From NCBI RefSeq assembly GCF_020509005.1, contig NC_063019.1, positions 4,276,607 through 4,340,606 on the forward strand: 64,000 nt of DNA. Direction: 5' to 3'. The notes under the pieces were generated by a model, which was given only the letters and a program-made list of their open reading frames with translations, searched no databases and was not told the DNA's origin. Below, piece by piece: positions 63,641 through 64,000 of this stretch. Source of the DNA: Fulvia fulva. Its lineage: Eukaryota > Ascomycota > Dothideomycetes > Mycosphaerellales > Mycosphaerellaceae. Each line of letters opens with the position of its first letter. Positions within the stretch are counted from its first letter, which is position 1. Made by a program: the position numbers and the translations under genes.

Positions 63641-63959
63641 GATTAGATTAGATTTGTTATTCCTCTATTCTAGGACCCTATCCGGCCTATATAGGTATAT
63701 ATCTATTATTATTTATAAAGGGAAACCCGAATAGATCAAAACCCTTCCCGCCTCGACTACTCCTTATCTAGATTAGCTTTCCCTTTAAACGTACGTATTC
63801 TATATTACTACCCCGTTAGCCCCCGCTCCTAGCCGGTCTCGTCGCGCTACGCCGTATCCTCTCTTCCTATACTACTCCTACTAGGCGGTACTATTCTAGC
63901 TAGCCCTTCTCTAGTATCTAGTTCGTAATATGCCGTAGGTCTATAACGTTATTAAGAAG
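63641..63959 (-). mobile_element. 5'-truncated Tad1-type LINE 3' end (LINE E) abutting the telomere
   Basis: The reverse complement matches 35049-35370 (the 3' end of LINE B), including the distal ORF2 tail, the 3' untranslated region and a tail of TAATC repeats at 63641-63655 (the tail of LINE B is TATC). Only the last ~0.3 kb is present. The truncated side meets the telomere repeats directly. Confidence 0.82.
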
Positions 63960-64000
63960 TTAGAGTTAGGGTTAGGGTTAGGGTTAGGGTTAGGGTTAGG
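63960..64000 (+). repeat. Telomere repeat (TTAGGG)n
   Basis: One variant unit (TTAGAG) followed by nearly six TTAGGG units to the end of the window. G-rich strand running outward, as at a right chromosome end. Confidence 0.97.

Noticed and set aside
1..64000. CRISPR arrays, rRNA genes, bacterial-type operons or prophage
   Set aside because: The sequence is a eukaryotic chromosome end; no regularly spaced repeats or rRNA segments were seen.

Overview
This window is the end of a chromosome from a filamentous ascomycete (Pezizomycotina). The last ~40 bases are TTAGGG telomere repeats. Protein-coding genes carry short spliceosomal introns (50-79 nt). Most repeats show the signature of repeat-induced point mutation (RIP): CA and TG dinucleotides are almost gone, TA is in excess, and CAG/TGG codons read as TAG/TAA stops. 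The predicted proteins look like those of a dothideomycete, but this placement is an impression and has not been tested.

Layout. 1-10480 is RIP-mutated repeat interrupted by one intact Ty3/Gypsy chromovirus (element A, 1465-8686). 10481-22740 is a small gene island with four well-supported genes: SEN34 (tRNA-splicing endonuclease subunit), CLP1 (RNA 5'-kinase and cleavage/polyadenylation factor), a three-exon F-box protein and a four-exon eIF4E-binding (4E-T-like) protein. It also contains ~2.2 kb of apparently non-coding DNA. From 22741 to the telomere everything is transposons stacked in each other. A RIPed Tad1-type LINE (B) is split by an intact Copia element with identical LTRs (28049-34823). 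A RIPed Fot1/pogo DNA transposon is split twice: by RIPed Gypsy D (35981-54226) and by RIPed Gypsy C (54432-62150). Gypsy D carries two Tad1 LINEs in opposite orientation, one RIPed (39966-45066) and one intact (46585-51701). Gypsy C carries a clean, un-RIPed solo LTR (55485-56004). The last pieces are a Gypsy 3' fragment and a 5'-truncated LINE that joins the telomere repeats.

How things work together. SEN34 and CLP1 lie next to each other on the same strand. Both belong to tRNA-splicing/RNA-end processing, and CLP1 binds the splicing endonuclease in mammals. The F-box gene is divergent from CLP1. The most informative non-genic signals are in the chromoviruses. Element A and the RIPed relative C share a -1 frameshift module (GGGAAAY heptamer, 5-nt spacer, perfect stem, gag stop in the loop). 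They also share a Tf1-like self-priming architecture, in which a primer-binding site next to the 5' LTR is complementary to a stretch of the LTR about 42 nt from its end. In both modules the paired bases differ between A and C but pairing is kept. The Copia element instead has a primer site matching the anticodon arm of initiator tRNA-Met.

Three intact or nearly intact elements of different classes, plus a fresh solo LTR, sit among RIPed copies. This suggests recent transposition after RIP stopped acting here. I saw no CRISPR arrays, rRNA, canonical tRNA genes or secondary-metabolite genes.
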